A DNA stretch of 64,000 bases, from contig JANCIK010000005.1 in NCBI GenBank assembly GCA_028532985.1, forward strand, positions 1,184,501 to 1,248,500, given 5' to 3'. Source of the DNA: Stropharia rugosoannulata (lineage: Eukaryota; Basidiomycota; Agaricomycetes; Agaricales; Strophariaceae). The translations under genes were made by a program, and so were the position numbers. Of the stretch, positions 33,457-46,252 are shown in pieces. Every line of letters begins with the position of its first letter. The stretch's first letter is position 1. A model generated the notes under the pieces. The model searched no databases. It was not told where the DNA came from and saw only the letters and a list, made by a program, of their open reading frames with translations.

Positions 33457-35810
33457 TGGCGTAAGTTTGTCGCAGTCTCTGATAAAATATAAAGCGCGTT
33501 TGGCTTTTGCTATGCAGAACAGAACTCAAGATGCGGATGCGGTTGTTTGAGAAAAGTGACTTTGCTCTGGAAAGTAAGGACAAACAAAATATGGTTGAGT
33601 ATCGACGACATGAGATGAGCGAGGAGTAAAGACATGAATCAACGGATCAACAAACTCGCCCTCGCAGTATACGAGTAGGATAAGCTACGAAACACTTCAG
33701 TGAAAGATACAGGAAGGAGATCTTACATGAGATGATTGTATGAATGAATTACACAGGATTCTATGCTTGCTACAGGGATTGATACGACACTCCAAATGGA
33801 AAATGATACAGCGAGTAAGTCAGAACAAACGAGACAGCGGGGAGGTGGTCGTGGTCGTGGTTATGGTTCAGTGCAAAATTCGGCGCTTGCTCATTCTCGG
33901 ATGCACTTTATGTAATCCAGTTATTTGCTCTTGCTTGGCTAGTGGCGGCGGGTCCTTCATGCAACCTGGCAGCACCCAAAGCCAAACCTTTGCCTACCTT
34001 TGCCCAACGTACGTGCTCTTTTGCTTGCGTATTTGAAGTAAAACATTCACAACGACATATCGTGCCTGATTTTATTTTGAATATCAAAAGAATCACCTAT
34101 TCCAGCAGCGGTACACATTAGCGCGCATTTGGTGCGCATGGCCAGCGCATACTCTTGCAGTATTTGTTTGGCTTTTGTAAACGAGAGCTGATTGAAGAAG
34201 TTGATAGTACTTATCGAGTCCATAGTATCGCGATGGCAAATTGAAAATACCAGGACTAAAACTCACAACGTAGGCTTGCATACCACGAACTCATTGATGC
34301 AAGATGTTGGCAAGATGTGTATCATCTCCAGTCATTCATTCGTCATCCACACCCAGCGTATGTCTTGCTTCACGCTTCTCGGTGAAGCTGGGAAAACCTG
34401 TCACTGAACTGGGCCGCTTGTACCCAAAGACACCTATCCTCGGAACTATACCGTATTCGTATCATTATGCGGGATTTAGCTCAGATGACTCAAATACACC
34501 TGTGCCGAAGGAGAGCCGTTTACGCTCGTGAGCGGTTGTGGACTAATATGATTATCACGGCGAGATTAGAAAGAGAAACCACATACTTTGTACGTCACAC
34601 TCATCAGACTGCTCTCGAACTTGCGTTATTTATGTTAGATGCTTCTATGCGGCATTATATCTAGAACTTTATTCCAGGGTAAGTGTCAATGAGAACCCAT
34701 GACTTCTGGCTATCGAACTGTAACCATGTTCAACAGGTCCGCCGGCATGACTTCGTGCCAGGCTATTTACAAATGAGTACCTTTCAGGTCTTGTCAGACA
34801 ACATATAGTCAAGGCCGAATACTTAGTGGGACAAGTTACGACAAGTTGCATGACGGTCTGGCACATAGATGCTCAGACTTCGGTCTGCCTAAGCCGAAAT
34901 GCATACGGACGGTAGCACCGACTCACGACAGTACCGTTAACGAGACTGAGGCAAGCGAATACCGGTCTTGGTGGGTATTGCCTCTATAGCTCCATCATTA
35001 AATGGATGATATTCTTCTGACTACATGTGGCATAAACATAGACTGTATTGGCATTATGACATTCTCTGCGCTTTATAAAGTATAAGTTAGTGCATGGAGT
35101 GCAACCAATTGACCACCATCACAATAAGCTCTTGGACTCCCAGTGAGGTATTTATGCATTAGCTTGTGCCCAAGGTTGTTTGAAGGAGAGCTGAGTGGAG
35201 TAGCGCAAGTATAGCCCACTCCCCGAGCCTCGTATCACCTTGAATAAGGATTCTGCGATGTAGAAGCGGGCTATTATAGGCTATTATTGGATATAAATGT
35301 TGCCCCGGTCCTAACGAGGAGATGCACGTCACATTGTGGCCATTGAGGGAGGCTTTCTCTTACCAATGGAGGGCTTTATTGCTGTTTATCAACTGAGGAA
35401 AGGATGTATCAGCGGCAGCTGGTCTTCATCGACATTCGAGAGGATCAGATGTTCGGCTTGCTCCGGCAAGGGCATGAGGAGTGAATGGGATCGCTATATT
35501 GGATGTCCTCAACTTCCATCATCCCCGCCACCTGTCTTACCTGTCCTCCTGCTTCGGGCGCACAGGAACCTTTATCTGCACATTCTCTACAGAAAAAACG
35601 TATATCTCTGTGCCGAGATGAATTTCGCCTCATCACGTCCGTATGATCCTCGCTTAAGTAATTCCTATTTAGCAAGTGGATAAATAGCGCATTAGGCACC
35701 CGTTCTTCCACCATTTTCATACATAAACATAGGCCGAGCCTGTTGAAAAGCAGCTCTGGGATCCCTTCTTCTCTTGCCACCCTTTCTCACTACGCGCGAT
35801 CCCGGGACAG
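33457..35810. other. 2.35-kb stretch without a supported gene
   Basis: It contains the 5' regions of the divergent CPSF6-like gene (minus) and the MFS gene (plus). Short frames around 33740-34036 and 35336-35683 have no motifs or plausible exon joins. I found no repeat or transposon ends. Confidence 0.45.
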
Positions 35811-37996
35811 ATGGCTTCACGACCAGACGAGGAGACACCCCTGCTGACCGCACCGCAGGGCAAAAAGAAAGCGACGCCTCTGCCTGCCTTTCAGTTCTCC
35901 ATAGTCTTGTTTCTGCAGCTTGCGGAACCATTGACCTCGCAGGTCATTTATCCCTTTGCGCCGCAGGTACTTGTTGTATTTATCCCCACAAAGAAAATAT
36001 CTGAACGAGAGGTCCTGCAGCTGATACGCGACTTGGGCATAACGAACGGCGACGAGTCAAAAGTGGGATACTATGTCGGCCTTATGGTATGCGGTCCGAG
36101 ACGCCTAACTGCGGCTTTGCTAACTTGTTGCCTCATTGTTAGCAATCCCTTTTCTTCCTGACTCAGGCCTTCACTGTTTTGCAATGGAGCCGGTTATCTG
36201 ACCGGATCGGCCGAAAACCTGTAATTCTTGTGGGACTTGCAGGACTCTCCGTATCTATGTTCTGTTTTGGGCTTTCTACCACATTCTGGGGCCTCGTCCT
36301 AAGGTATGTGCAACTTGTTTCTAGATCAGGCTTGGATGTCCCCACTCGTGTGGAAGTCTAAAGTCCTTTACTATTCGTCGGTATTTGGTTACCGGAAACG
36401 AAATTCCCTTCGTGTTCAGACGGCGGTGTAGTTTCGCCTGGACTGAATTGTACAGCATTCCCTGTTGGTTTTTCATTACCGTCCAAGTTTCATTTCTCGG
36501 TGATTGGTATACGGCACTAAAATTTTCATTAGTCGAAGCTTGAACGGTGCTCTGAGTACGTTATCTGACTGTTCCTTTTCATTCATTCATTGCTCATTAC
36601 ACGGTTTCTTAGATGGGAACATAGGTGTAATCAAAAGGTGCAGTGGCTGCCCATCATACGTGATCTAAAACGTATTCTGATATGCCTCTGGGTAGCATCA
36701 TGGCTGAAATGACTGATGCAACCAATATATCTAAAGTGAGTCATTTGAATCATATAATTCAGTATTACTTCTCACACTGTTATCTCTGCTTCTTCTTAGG
36801 CTTATGCATACATGCCAATAGCATGGTCGACTGGGGCAACTGTTCGCCTATTCCAATTCCAGCTCCGAATGGATGTTCTGACACAACGTTTTTCGCTTCC
36901 AGCTTGGCCCCATTATCGGGGGATCGCTGGCGCGACCAGCGGATAGGTTCCCGCACCTGTTTGGTCACAACGAATTCCTCAAGAAATACCCGTACTTCCT
37001 CCCCTGCGCAGTTCCTGCGACGTTTTCTGCACTTGCATGGCTTGTCACGTTCCTCTTTCTGAAGGAAACTGTCGCGAAGCGCACTCCGGTGCTTGAGGTG
37101 TTGGGGATCAAGAAACCAAAAGCGGTTCGGGCCGCCAGAACCGACAGCAATGCCACCATAGATGTGCCCTCGCCAACAAAAGCATTACAAGCCGCAAGCG
37201 ATGATGGGCCGGGCAAGCCCTTACCTCTCCGAGCGCTTTTGACGCGCAAGGTGGTTATCGCTTCAGGCAACTATGCGTCCCTTGCACTCGTGGACATCGC
37301 CTTCCGAGCTATCCAACCCCTCTTCCTGGCCACACCAGTCGAACTCGGCGGGTTTGGCCTTCCCCCACCTACGATTGGCAATTTGCTCTCTGTATACGGG
37401 ATTTTGAACGGGGTGTCGCAAGTCTTTTTCTTCGCGCATGCTAACGATCGGTTCGGATCGAAAAACGTTTTCCTTGTGGGCATCGGATCGTCGCTCCTGC
37501 TGTTCTCGTTGTTCCCCTTCATCAACTTCCTCGTCCGTACACAGGGGTATAGTGCTCTAGTGTGGGGCGTTGTGTTATTCCAGCTCATCGCATCAATTGC
37601 GATTAACTTCTCGTACGGTCAGTACGCTCTTCCCTATTGCTCCAATGTATGCAACGAACCTTGAGCTAACATGGTCCCTCAGGTGCTATATTTATTTTCA
37701 TTCAGAACGCCTCCCCAAATCGCTCCTCACTCGGCGCGACAAATGGACTCAGTCAGGTCCGTTAGCTTTGCGCACAACCCCTATGTATATGCAAGTACTT
37801 ACCACTCATAATTCCATATTCATAACAGATGTCGGTGAGCGTAATGCGCGCCATAGGCCCGGCCGCCGCGAATTCGCTGTTCTCGATATCCATGGCGAAA
37901 GGTTACCTAGGTGGATACCTTGTATACTATGTCCTCGTGGCCATGGTTTGTGTGGCATTGTTCATTGGCTCTCTACTCCCGAGGCACAATAGCTAG
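35811..37996 (+). CDS. MFS transporter, DHA1/ZIFL-like
   Basis: A 12-helix major facilitator superfamily protein, probably a drug:H+ antiporter-type exporter of unknown substrate. Ten exons: 35811-35966, 36021-36086, 36167-36303, 36533-36555, 36613-36637, 36696-36735, 36800-36841, 36903-37617, 37683-37756 and 37829-37996, for 481 residues. Landmarks: EPLTSQVIYPFAPQ in helix 1, GYYVGLM, motif A SRLSDRIGRKPVIL, SRSLNGALNGNIGVIKSIM, MTDATN, AYMPIAWSTGATLGPIIGG, ADRFPHLFG, HPYFLPC-type KYPYFLP, and after a cytosolic loop NASPNRSSLGATNGLSQ, all typical of the fungal zinc-induced-facilitator-like branch. Exons 4 and 5 are only 23 and 25 nt. A relative lies at 46877-48827 on the other strand. Confidence 0.85.
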
Positions 37997-38364
37997 TCCA
38001 CGGAACTTTAATATTGAAGGCGGGAGCACTCTGCCGTCCTTCTCTATCACACGTACCTGTAACTTGTCCTTATGTACTTTTATGTAGGTAGGACAAGGAC
38101 ATAGTCCACAACCCGGTGTTATTGATTTCAATCCACCCCACAATAGTGTTATCTTTGAATCATTTATCCACCTGCGCAATGTACACTCGACATACATACT
38201 CTAATCAACTTTGCTCATATCAAACGGAACTTCGGGTATATGTATATTATTTTGCTCTTCTTGTCCGTTATGGGTGGGAGATCTATCTCTTGTGGAGAAA
38301 GGGAGCTGCGGCTGCGGCTGACCTTCTGTTGGTATCAAAAAGGGTGAACAAGAAACAAGATTCA
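37997..38364. other. intergenic between two convergent genes
   Basis: 3' ends of the MFS gene and the zinc-binding protein gene; no other feature seen. Confidence 0.4.
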
Positions 38365-39181
38365 TTAATCTAGACGCTTCCTCTTTCTAGAGTCAGCAGC
38401 TTTATGAATAGATTTAACGCAGCCAGTCGCAGTGCCTTCTTCTCCGCAACAAGTCCAAATAAAATAGTCGGGGTACGTTTCGCGATTCTCCTCTGAGTCC
38501 AATGGCCCGTCGACTCTACTTTTATCCCCCCATTCAATCAAGGCATTATCTTCGGGCTCTAACTCGCCTACAAAATTTTAGAGGTTGAAACGGAGGAATC
38601 AGAATCAGATCCAACTTGCTCATCAAGTTCAAATATCACACCTACCCGGATGAAAAATACATTCGCCCTCGATACGTTCAGATTTTAAACTGAAGTTCTC
38701 GTTACAGCGGACGCATGTTGGCCAGACTTTATCGTCATCTTCAACCGTTTCAGGAACGTTGAATATTGCAGTGGCATTTTCAACGAGTTCTCTCGTCAAA
38801 ATTGCTTCCACATAGGTGTCTGATTCAAGCAAGTTGCGCAGGATCTTCCGCAGCTGTACTTCAGGGACGCAGTAGAGAGCAGTAAGTAGTTGGGCGCGCG
38901 TGTCCGCAGTTAGAGTAATTTCCACTTCAGAGGCTTCCGAGCCATCTTCGGCAGCATCAGCGGCATCGTTGTCAGAATTGGTATCGTCGCCACCCTGCTC
39001 GCCTTCTGATTCTGATGAGTCCGAGAGGCTGGTAAGGTCGATGACCTCAATTTCATTGTTGGCTGTGGTTGACTCGGGCTCGGACCTGCCATAAGTAAAA
39101 GGAAATCAGTGAGTGATCGAAGTGCCCTGGAACTTCACGAATGTGAGCGGTGGAAAGCGAGCCCCTGGGATGTACGTACAT
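38365..39181 (-). CDS. small zinc-binding protein; start codon split by an intron
   Basis: Two main exons (38646-39085, 38365-38567) encode an acidic N-terminus (EVIDLTSLSDSSESEGE), a helical middle (LLTALYCVPEVQLRKILRNL) and a Cys/His module: CVRC, then CIFHPG, then WTCCGEEG...GC...H. It ends in a basic SRKRKRLD tail that could be a nuclear signal. This C-x2-C...C-x2-HPG...CC...GC...H layout occurs in fungal hypothetical proteins; its function is unknown to me. No ATG opens the frame inside the first main exon. An upstream GCAAT|GTACGT donor (39180/39179) joined to the acceptor at 39086 gives AT|G TCC GAG, that is M-S-E-P-E, so the coding sequence begins with two bases at 39180-39181. Total 214 residues. 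Confidence 0.65.
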
Positions 39182-39637
39182 TGCGTTCCAAAGTCTTTGC
39201 GAGGAGAAGTTTGTTTATTCTGTCGAGAAATCCTTCTGCGCGGTAAGAAAACATGGTACACAACACTAGTGTGGCGCTTACAAAATGAAATTCAAGGCAC
39301 ACTCCTAATATAAAAGGAAAGCAGCGTTCACCGATTGCTATGCCGGCTATTGAGCTCCTAGATTTCAAAGTGCTTTTTACAAAGGAACTGATGAGGAAGG
39401 TAGATAACGAAAATAAAGGTGCAGTTGAACAGCCATGCAGGGGCATTGTGTGCCACTCATGCGGCAGTGCGCAAGTAGGCGTGGACAAGCAGCACCAAAC
39501 AGAGACCTGATAGAGTGGCGGGTGCTGGCACAGACTCTCCCTGTGCTCAAGTCTGCCCCAACTCCCTATCTCAAAGCGCACCTCTTTCTTGATTTAATCC
39601 TTCTCTCAACGTCCAACCCTTCACTCCTGGGGGCAGA
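39182..39637. promoter_or_regulatory. shared 5' region of the zinc-protein and SPT2 genes
   Basis: 456 bp between two divergent start codons. On the minus strand it also holds the 5' untranslated exon of the zinc-protein gene, if the split start codon is right. No specific site recognised. Confidence 0.4.
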
Positions 39638-41198
39638 ATGTCGTCTTTTGCCTCTCTGATGGCTCTCAGCCAGAGCCAAACCAAACAAGCGCAGTTGGCC
39701 GTGGAAAATGCACTGCAGGAGCGCAATCGGAAGGCTGCGTTGCAACGCAAGCAGCAGGAGCAACGGGATGCTGCGGAGCGGGAACAGCAGAAGAAACTCT
39801 TGCTGAAGAGACTCGAAGACGAGAAACGGAACCAGGAGCGCCTGCGGCGGCAGGAGGAGGAGCGCAAGGCGAGGGAGGTGGCGCTGCAACGTCGGGAAGA
39901 CGCTCAGAGAGATTCTCTGCGATATGGTCCGAAGAAGGCTTCCAAGCTTGCCAGTGGAAGTAGCAACGGCGGGGGGACTGCGTGGCCCTCATCCTCATCG
40001 GACGCCCGTGAGGCAGTGCGACGGCACCGGCTACCTGATGACTCGGACCAGGACAGTGGAGGAATCGTGCTGACCCGCGAGGAACTAAGGGAAAGGAAAC
40101 AGCAGGCAGAAATGCGGAGGCTGTTCTCTGGATCGAAACGGTCGGCGACAACGAGTCGAGGTTACGGCAAGACGGGCGGACGCCTGCCTGGTGGGGCGGT
40201 CAACATCGTGTCGAAGAATATTGAGGACACTACAAGTCTAGATGGCCCTGGATCCATAAAGGAAAAACTGACTTCGAGGCCTATTCAAATCTTCCAGCTC
40301 AATACGCAGAAGAGGGACAAGCGGACAGAGGACGAGATTCAGACGCAGGTCCGTGCGAGCAGGAAGGTGCTTGATGGCACCGATGCCCTGCAATTCACGG
40401 ACTGGTTCTCGGACAAGAAGAAGGAAAAGACAGTGGCTAAGGCATCGCCTACGCCTGGCCCTGCAACTTCGTCCTCTCCTCCTTCACGAGCGCATACCCC
40501 TGCTTCCCGTGAGTGGCTCGGACCTTGTTACAGTCTCTTACTGACGTTACACAGGTCCGTCACATGCGCCAGCGTCCATTTCTGCATCTGCTCCGCAGAA
40601 ATCTGAACCTCGTCCATCTAAACCCTCCACTGCCACTGCGAAATATCCAACGTCTTCTGTTGCCAAATCTGCTAATGGACATTCTCGGGCGGGTTCTTCT
40701 GATGCTCATGCTTCTTTCTCTCAAAGCAAGTTCCCCAAAATCAACAAGACACCATCTGCTGCTGCTTCAAACCAGCGATCATCTTCTGCTGCTACCAGTA
40801 GCCAGAAGTACAAGCGGCCCCGCTCTCCTAGCCTTTCAGAGTCGCCTCCACCTTCTAAGAAGCGTTCACACCAGCATGAGCGCAGCAGGATGAATGATGA
40901 CATCTCCTCTGAAATCTGGAAGTTGTTTGGCAAGGATCGCAACTCGTACATTTCTCGCGATGTGCTGAGTGATGACGAGGATATGGAGGCGGATGCTACC
41001 ATCCTCGAGAGGGAGGAAAAGATGAGGTCAGTCAATTTATACTTTATTAGTGTTGATGTCCTAAATGTGTTTTATAGTGCCCGGATCGCGAAAAGAGAAG
41101 AACAGCAGGCCCTCGAGGAGGAGCGTCGCCACGAAGAGGAGAAACGTCGGCGAAAGAAGGAGAGGGAACGCGCAATGGCGGCGGCGCATGCTCGCTAA
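39638..41198 (+). CDS. SPT2: SPT2 chromatin protein
   Basis: Spt2 is an HMG-like histone H3/H4-binding factor that works with transcription elongation. Three exons (39638-40508, 40555-41026, 41078-41198) give 487 residues. The N-terminus is FASLMALS followed by a long Glu/Arg/Gln coiled coil (residues about 15-90). The Ser/Pro/Lys-rich middle is disordered. The conserved SPT2 domain is at the C-terminus (residues about 403-487): EIWKLFGKDRNSYISRDV, then SDDEDMEADA and a basic/acidic helix REEKMRSARIAKREEQQALEE ending in KKERERAM-type residues. Order and length fit fungal Spt2. Both introns are short (46 and 51 nt) with canonical borders. Confidence 0.9.
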
Positions 41199-42549
41199 AC
41201 ATTTCCGTGACGCTCACATTCGCACTTCCTCCCAGAAGTCTATCTGCATTCGCCCGCGTTACACGCCCCTGGATATAGAACTTATTGGATACAATTCATG
41301 GCTTGGACAATGGTTAAGTTTCCGCAGGTTTCCCCGCATGCATCTGCTTCCTCTGGATTGGATATTCACCATTTTGGTTGACCCCTTTCATAATATAACA
41401 ATTGCTCATTACCCCCGTTCCGTTTCGGATTCGGCCCCATACACACACAACCATGCCCTTCATGTAGACACCTTCGACTCGACAAAGCCCATCTCTGGTT
41501 TATCTATACATACGCATACATACATCCATCAGTCAGTCCTACTCCGCCCTATCGTCAACCTGTTATTTGCTATCCATGTACGTATTGAATAATACTTCGC
41601 ACCCTAACATCCGTACGGCTCCACCGAGCTTTGTAAACTACATATTACCAATGCCTCCCACTGATTAACATCTGTGCCTCCATTTTCTTCCACTTCCGTT
41701 TTCTTACCTCGTCCGTACACTGTGTAAACCAACCACGAGTCCACTGCATGTTTTTACATTTATGCCTGCTCCATTCTCTCATCGCGCCCGCTTATACACT
41801 TGCTATTTCTTACATCGCAGCTCTGAATTATTCAATTACCACCCATTAGGTACGAAGAATTAGCTCAACTAGCCATGATTTGGATTACTTTATGTATTCT
41901 TACAACACTGTTCAATTGCTATTAAAAAATTAAATTATCATCGACGTATCACCCGGATGTTAGTGTTTCGACCTTTTTTATTTATAGCAATTACATATGG
42001 TAAGTAAATATAGGTCAAGGAGTCAAGGGCATCGCGTTGTGGAACTTGATGAGCTTGCTACATATTGGAATTTGCTCATCGCACATCTTGAGTCAAGTAC
42101 ATCATAAGTTGCTCCTTTTGTTCATCAGGCGGACTGGATGGAGTACCGTTGGCCGCGAGATTTCATCATGTTGCAGACTTCAATCGAACCTTCACATATC
42201 ATTGCGAGACGTGTCAAGTCATTCCATGCTCCACGCACTCTGACCATCTTGAATTGTCCACGAATACATACTCTATGTACCGCCACTGAATTCAGGCTCT
42301 ATCTGACGATGCTCCGTGCGAACAGGAAAGGAACATACTTTCCCCTGGTCAATCATAACATCAACTGCATTGTGCTCCTTCGTTTAACGTACTCACCACT
42401 TTATATTGCGCTGCACTCAATCACACAAAATGATTTTTAAAAGTTTTCAAGGCTTGTGCATTATTACACTGCCGAAACCAGTCGGACAGGCTCAGCACGT
42501 ATAGTGTATATGTACATCCCTATTAACATGTATTTACGAAAGAATCAAT
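41199..42549. other. 1.35-kb intergenic stretch between two convergent genes
   Basis: 3' ends of SPT2 (plus) and the secreted Ala/Ser-rich gene (minus). Short frames near 42037-42440 have no motifs. No repeat ends found. Confidence 0.45.
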
Positions 42550-44116
42550 TCACTGGTTGGAGAGTTCGCGCCTGACCGCAGATGCCCACGAGGCCCCGCT
42601 GTATGCCACAGAGCGGCGTGCAACGGGCTGGGATGCGGCAGCAGGTTTCACCGACCGGCGCTGAGCTGCAGGCTGGTCAGAGCCGGCAGCGTCAGACGAG
42701 TCGGGGGTGCTGGTTCCGGTTGCGTCGGGCGCCGCGGCGGTCGTCGTCGTCGGGGCGGGAGCGCAGTCGGTGACGGGAGGTGTGCAAGTGCCCGCAGGAG
42801 CGCTAGAGCTGTCCGTTGCCGTCGAGGACGAACCATCGGCGGCGGGAGCACCGGTGCTGTCAGCAGTCGGGGCGGACGAGGTAGCGCTGGCGTCGGACGT
42901 AGCGGTGGGCGCGCCAGCAGCGTCAGTGGTGGTGGTAGCGGTGGCAGCATCACCAGCGGCGCTGGTAGTGGCAGTAGGCGCGTCCGTTGCTGTGGCGCTG
43001 GCGTCAGCAGCAGCAGAGGTGGTTGTTGCGCTGGCGTCGGCGGAGCTAGTTGCGGCAGGAGCAGGAGCAGAGGTGGAGGTGGCGTCACCGGTGCTGGTAG
43101 CAGTCGCAGCTGGGGCGTCCGTAGCGGAAGGAGTAGCGTCAGTGGAGGCAGCGTCGCCTGCGGATGTGGTAGCAGTGGGTGCAGTCGCATCCGTAGAGGC
43201 AGACGCTGACGCACTGCCATCGGCGGGAGCAGAGGTGGTGGCGGTTGCAGCTGGGGCATCGGTCGCTACGCTGGAAGCAGCCGCAGTATCGGAGGGAACT
43301 GCAGCTGAATCAGTGGCGGAGGCAGTGGCCGATGCATCGGAACTGGCAGAAGGAGACGCGCCATCAGTAGGGGCAGCAGTGGCCGATGGAGCAGAAGCAG
43401 AGTCGGTAGAGGCACTTGCAGCAGGGGCATCAGTGGCCGCAGGTGCACTCGTATCGGCGGGGGCAGATGCCGTGGCGCTTGCGTCAGCGGTGCTGGCAGG
43501 CGCATCCGGAACAGTTGTCGAGACAGTGACAGAGGTGGAGCCATCTGGCAGCCCGGTTGGGACAGACACAGACACAGACACCCCGTTAGGAAGGGTAGCG
43601 GTGTCCGCAGCAGAACTGCCAGCGGCTGCCGCTGCATCAGCGGGTGTATCGTGCACGGTCACTCTGTTCCAGGTCAGGGTTTCCTTGACAGAAGTAGCAG
43701 GGTCCCTTTTGTACAAGTCGAAAGCGGCACGTCGGGGGAAGCGGCGGACGATTTCTTCTTCAACTTGGGCAACCGGTTCGGGAACCGGAGCAGGGGCAGG
43801 CTCACGCTTCGTGTAGAAGTCGTAAAGGATACGGCGAGGGTAGCGTCGTACTATTTCCTCCGTAGGTTCAGGAACTAGTACAACGGGCTCGCGAGCCTCA
43901 ATGTCAGCAACAGCCCGGGCTACAGGCTGAGCTGGAGTGCTTATGACAGAGCGAGCAATAGGCTCAGAAATATCCATTCTATTAGATAGAGTTTATTAGA
44001 ACTCTTTACACAATCTGCATAATATTTTTGTAAACATACCTGATCGGGGCACCCAAGACCATGGCAGCATTGAAGGCCAAGGTGGCAAGGAGGAAGGTCG
44101 AGGCTGAAGAAATCAT
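42550..44116 (-). CDS. secreted Ala/Ser/Thr-rich protein with dibasic repeat
   Basis: Two exons (44040-44116, 42550-43978) give 501 residues. Exon 1 encodes a clear signal peptide (MISSASTFLLATLAFNAA then MVLGAP); the cut is probably after LGA near residue 23. Residues about 60-125 hold a twice-repeated block, EEIVRRYPRRILYDFY then KREP, and EEIVRRFPRRAAFDLY then KRDP. Next comes a region with VSVSVSVP, then about 270 residues of Ala/Ser/Thr/Asp/Pro low complexity, likely heavily O-glycosylated, and a C-terminus with RRSV repeats (QRRSVKP, VARRSVAYS). There is no C-terminal hydrophobic GPI signal. Dibasic KR/RR sites suggest Kex2 processing. Wall protein or peptide precursor; function unknown. 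Long antisense frames are composition artefacts. Confidence 0.75.
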
Positions 44117-45394
44117 CGTAGGAACAGACGAAGATAACGGAGAAATGTCTTTCGAAAGGTGTATGGGATGTCGACCAGCGAAAATGACAAAATTCTACGG
44201 GCAACCTGGCACCGAAGAGTTGGAGATGGGAGCACTGCTAAAGAAACATTTTGGTCGGTCACCTCTTTAAATACTAGGCGACAGGAGCATCAGTATCCTG
44301 GGAAACATATCAAACACAGACGAACTTACATCCATCAAGGATCCATCAACTAGGCGGTGTATTGCCATTATTGCCAAGGGGAAAGATTTCGGCACAAGAA
44401 CTGTCTCAAGACTCCAGTAGCAGCTCAAAGAGCTAAGCAGCCATTACAGCAGCTAAAATATAGAAGACCTCATTGAATGAGTCTTGAGTACTTGAGTAGC
44501 AGCAATTCATGAAGGGGAGATGTCCCAATGAACCTACTTTCCAGCCCAGCTCGCCAGACTCGCCGCCCCGTTACCCGTGCATTTGAGCCGACTGCGGTGG
44601 CATCGCCTATTATGTGTGTACCTTCCTAAAACCTATTCAAACCTCAAAGTTTGTCCGACAAAGTTTATAGAAATGAATCCAGCAGCCTTCCTGCAATACA
44701 AGGTGTACACACTCGACTTGCAGGTTGACGAGTGCATCCAATAGGGCAGACAATTCTTCAACGGCTGTATCGCAACAGCTTTTTGCGGTGTAGCCGAGAG
44801 CTCCAATATATGCGGTCTAAGTATGTACATAAGTATGTTGATAACACCTGATAACACTGATCTATGTGGAAATTTGAAACGTCACCGAACTTAGAACATT
44901 ACAAGGCCGGGTCAACTCCCGTCTTCTACAGACACATACATAATTTCGGGGGGTGGTTCCTCGTGCATAATTTGCTGTTGCGTTTATTGGTAGGCCTTAT
45001 GGACGTAGGGATGTGTGAAAGGTGAGAACCAGTTGAACGTTCAACGAACATCGAAGGCACCCGGTCTGCGGTAATTCCCGAAGACTCCGCAAACAGCGCA
45101 TACTGAATCCGACTTGATTGAACTCCATCAGGACGGTTCACTTGCCAAGTCTGCTTTGCCTATTCATTAACGGTTACAAGAAGCTAAACATGCTCAAAAT
45201 ATGGAAGTACAAGTACATACACTACTGCTACAACACAATGCGCTCAGAATTTCCAACGAATATCCAAAATACGGTGAAGGTGAGTTTTTCCTTCCATTTT
45301 CCTGACACATGCTGGAGGCTTTACCGAGAAATAGGTCTACGCCGTTCTGCATCCGTTCAGATTTAATCAAAAGCTGAGCACTGAAGTTACACTG
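44117..45394. other. 1.28-kb intergenic stretch
   Basis: 5' region of the secreted protein gene on the left and 3' flank of the next minus-strand gene on the right. No supported gene. Confidence 0.45.
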
Positions 45395-46252
45395 TCAACA
45401 AAACTGAAGCTCCTCGTCGTGTAATTTCTTCGGATTAATCCCCACAAAGGAATCTGCTAGTCCAAAATCTTTGTCAAGCTCTTCTTCGCCATTGGATGCC
45501 ACGAGGATGTCTTCCAGACCACACAGCTCCAGCGCATCAAAGTACTGCGCGTTGGTCATCTCCTTCGAGTCCGGCGTTTCGAAGCTTGCTCGCCGCGCTT
45601 GCTGCCCGCTAAAGATACTTCGTTCGAAGGCTGTGCGCTGCAGATCGGGTTCCCCCAGATATGGATCATCGTCTTCGTCTACGGCTCGTGGATAGTCGTA
45701 CTCTTGCTCGCCGTACCCGTATTGCGGATATAAATCGTCGACGTCGAAGTACTGCCCATCGTAGTCATAATAGGCTGCCCCGGCATAGAAATTTATTTCC
45801 TGGTTCAAAATATCGAATATGTCATCGAAGTCGTTGGGCGATTTTTTCGTCGCATAGTCATGATATAGATGCTCTGGATATCTATCGGCGCCGACTGCGT
45901 GTGGAAACCCGGGTTGCTCGTGCCGCATGCTATATTCGTGCATGGCAGTGGGGGAGAGGAGGATGATCCTTGGACTATACAAAGCGGAGGGAGATATCAG
46001 ATCGCCAGCAAATGACATGGGGCGGAAAGCGGGTACGAAGCCTGCTCACCTTGGAGAGTTATATGGCCCCTGCGACGGATACTCGGGAATAACGACACTG
46101 GTATCCTCCGCCGCATGCACTGGAAAATCTCTAGCAACGTTCTTCCGCCGACGGGCGCCGTCAAAGTTCTGCATGGCTAAAAAGGTGCGCAGGTCGTCCT
46201 GCGCGCGACATCCGCGTTCTGGTAACGATGTGCAGCAAGCAGCGATCGTCAC
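45395..46252 (-). CDS. acidic Tyr/Asp-rich hypothetical protein
   Basis: Two exons (46050-46252, 45395-45974) give 260 residues if the first in-frame ATG (46252) is used, or 234 from an internal ATG at 46174 (MQNFDGARRRKN), which may be the better start. The middle (residues about 130-180) is strikingly Tyr/Asp-rich (YYDYDGQYFDVDDLYPQYGY). The C-terminus has NAQYFDALELCGLEDILVAS and ends in QFC. No signal peptide, membrane segment or domain is recognised. The intron (75 nt, GTGAGC...ATAG) joins phase 2 ends cleanly. Function unknown. Confidence 0.6.

Noticed and set aside
34465..34540. tRNA-like TTTAGCTCAGATG string
   Set aside because: No B box at the right distance and no pairing acceptor stem.
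42707..43816. 369-residue plus-strand ORF and other long frames opposite the secreted protein gene
   Set aside because: They consist of Val/Ala/Glu or Pro/Leu runs, the complement or shifted frames of the Ala/Ser/Thr codon repeats. The minus strand has the signal peptide and splice sites.
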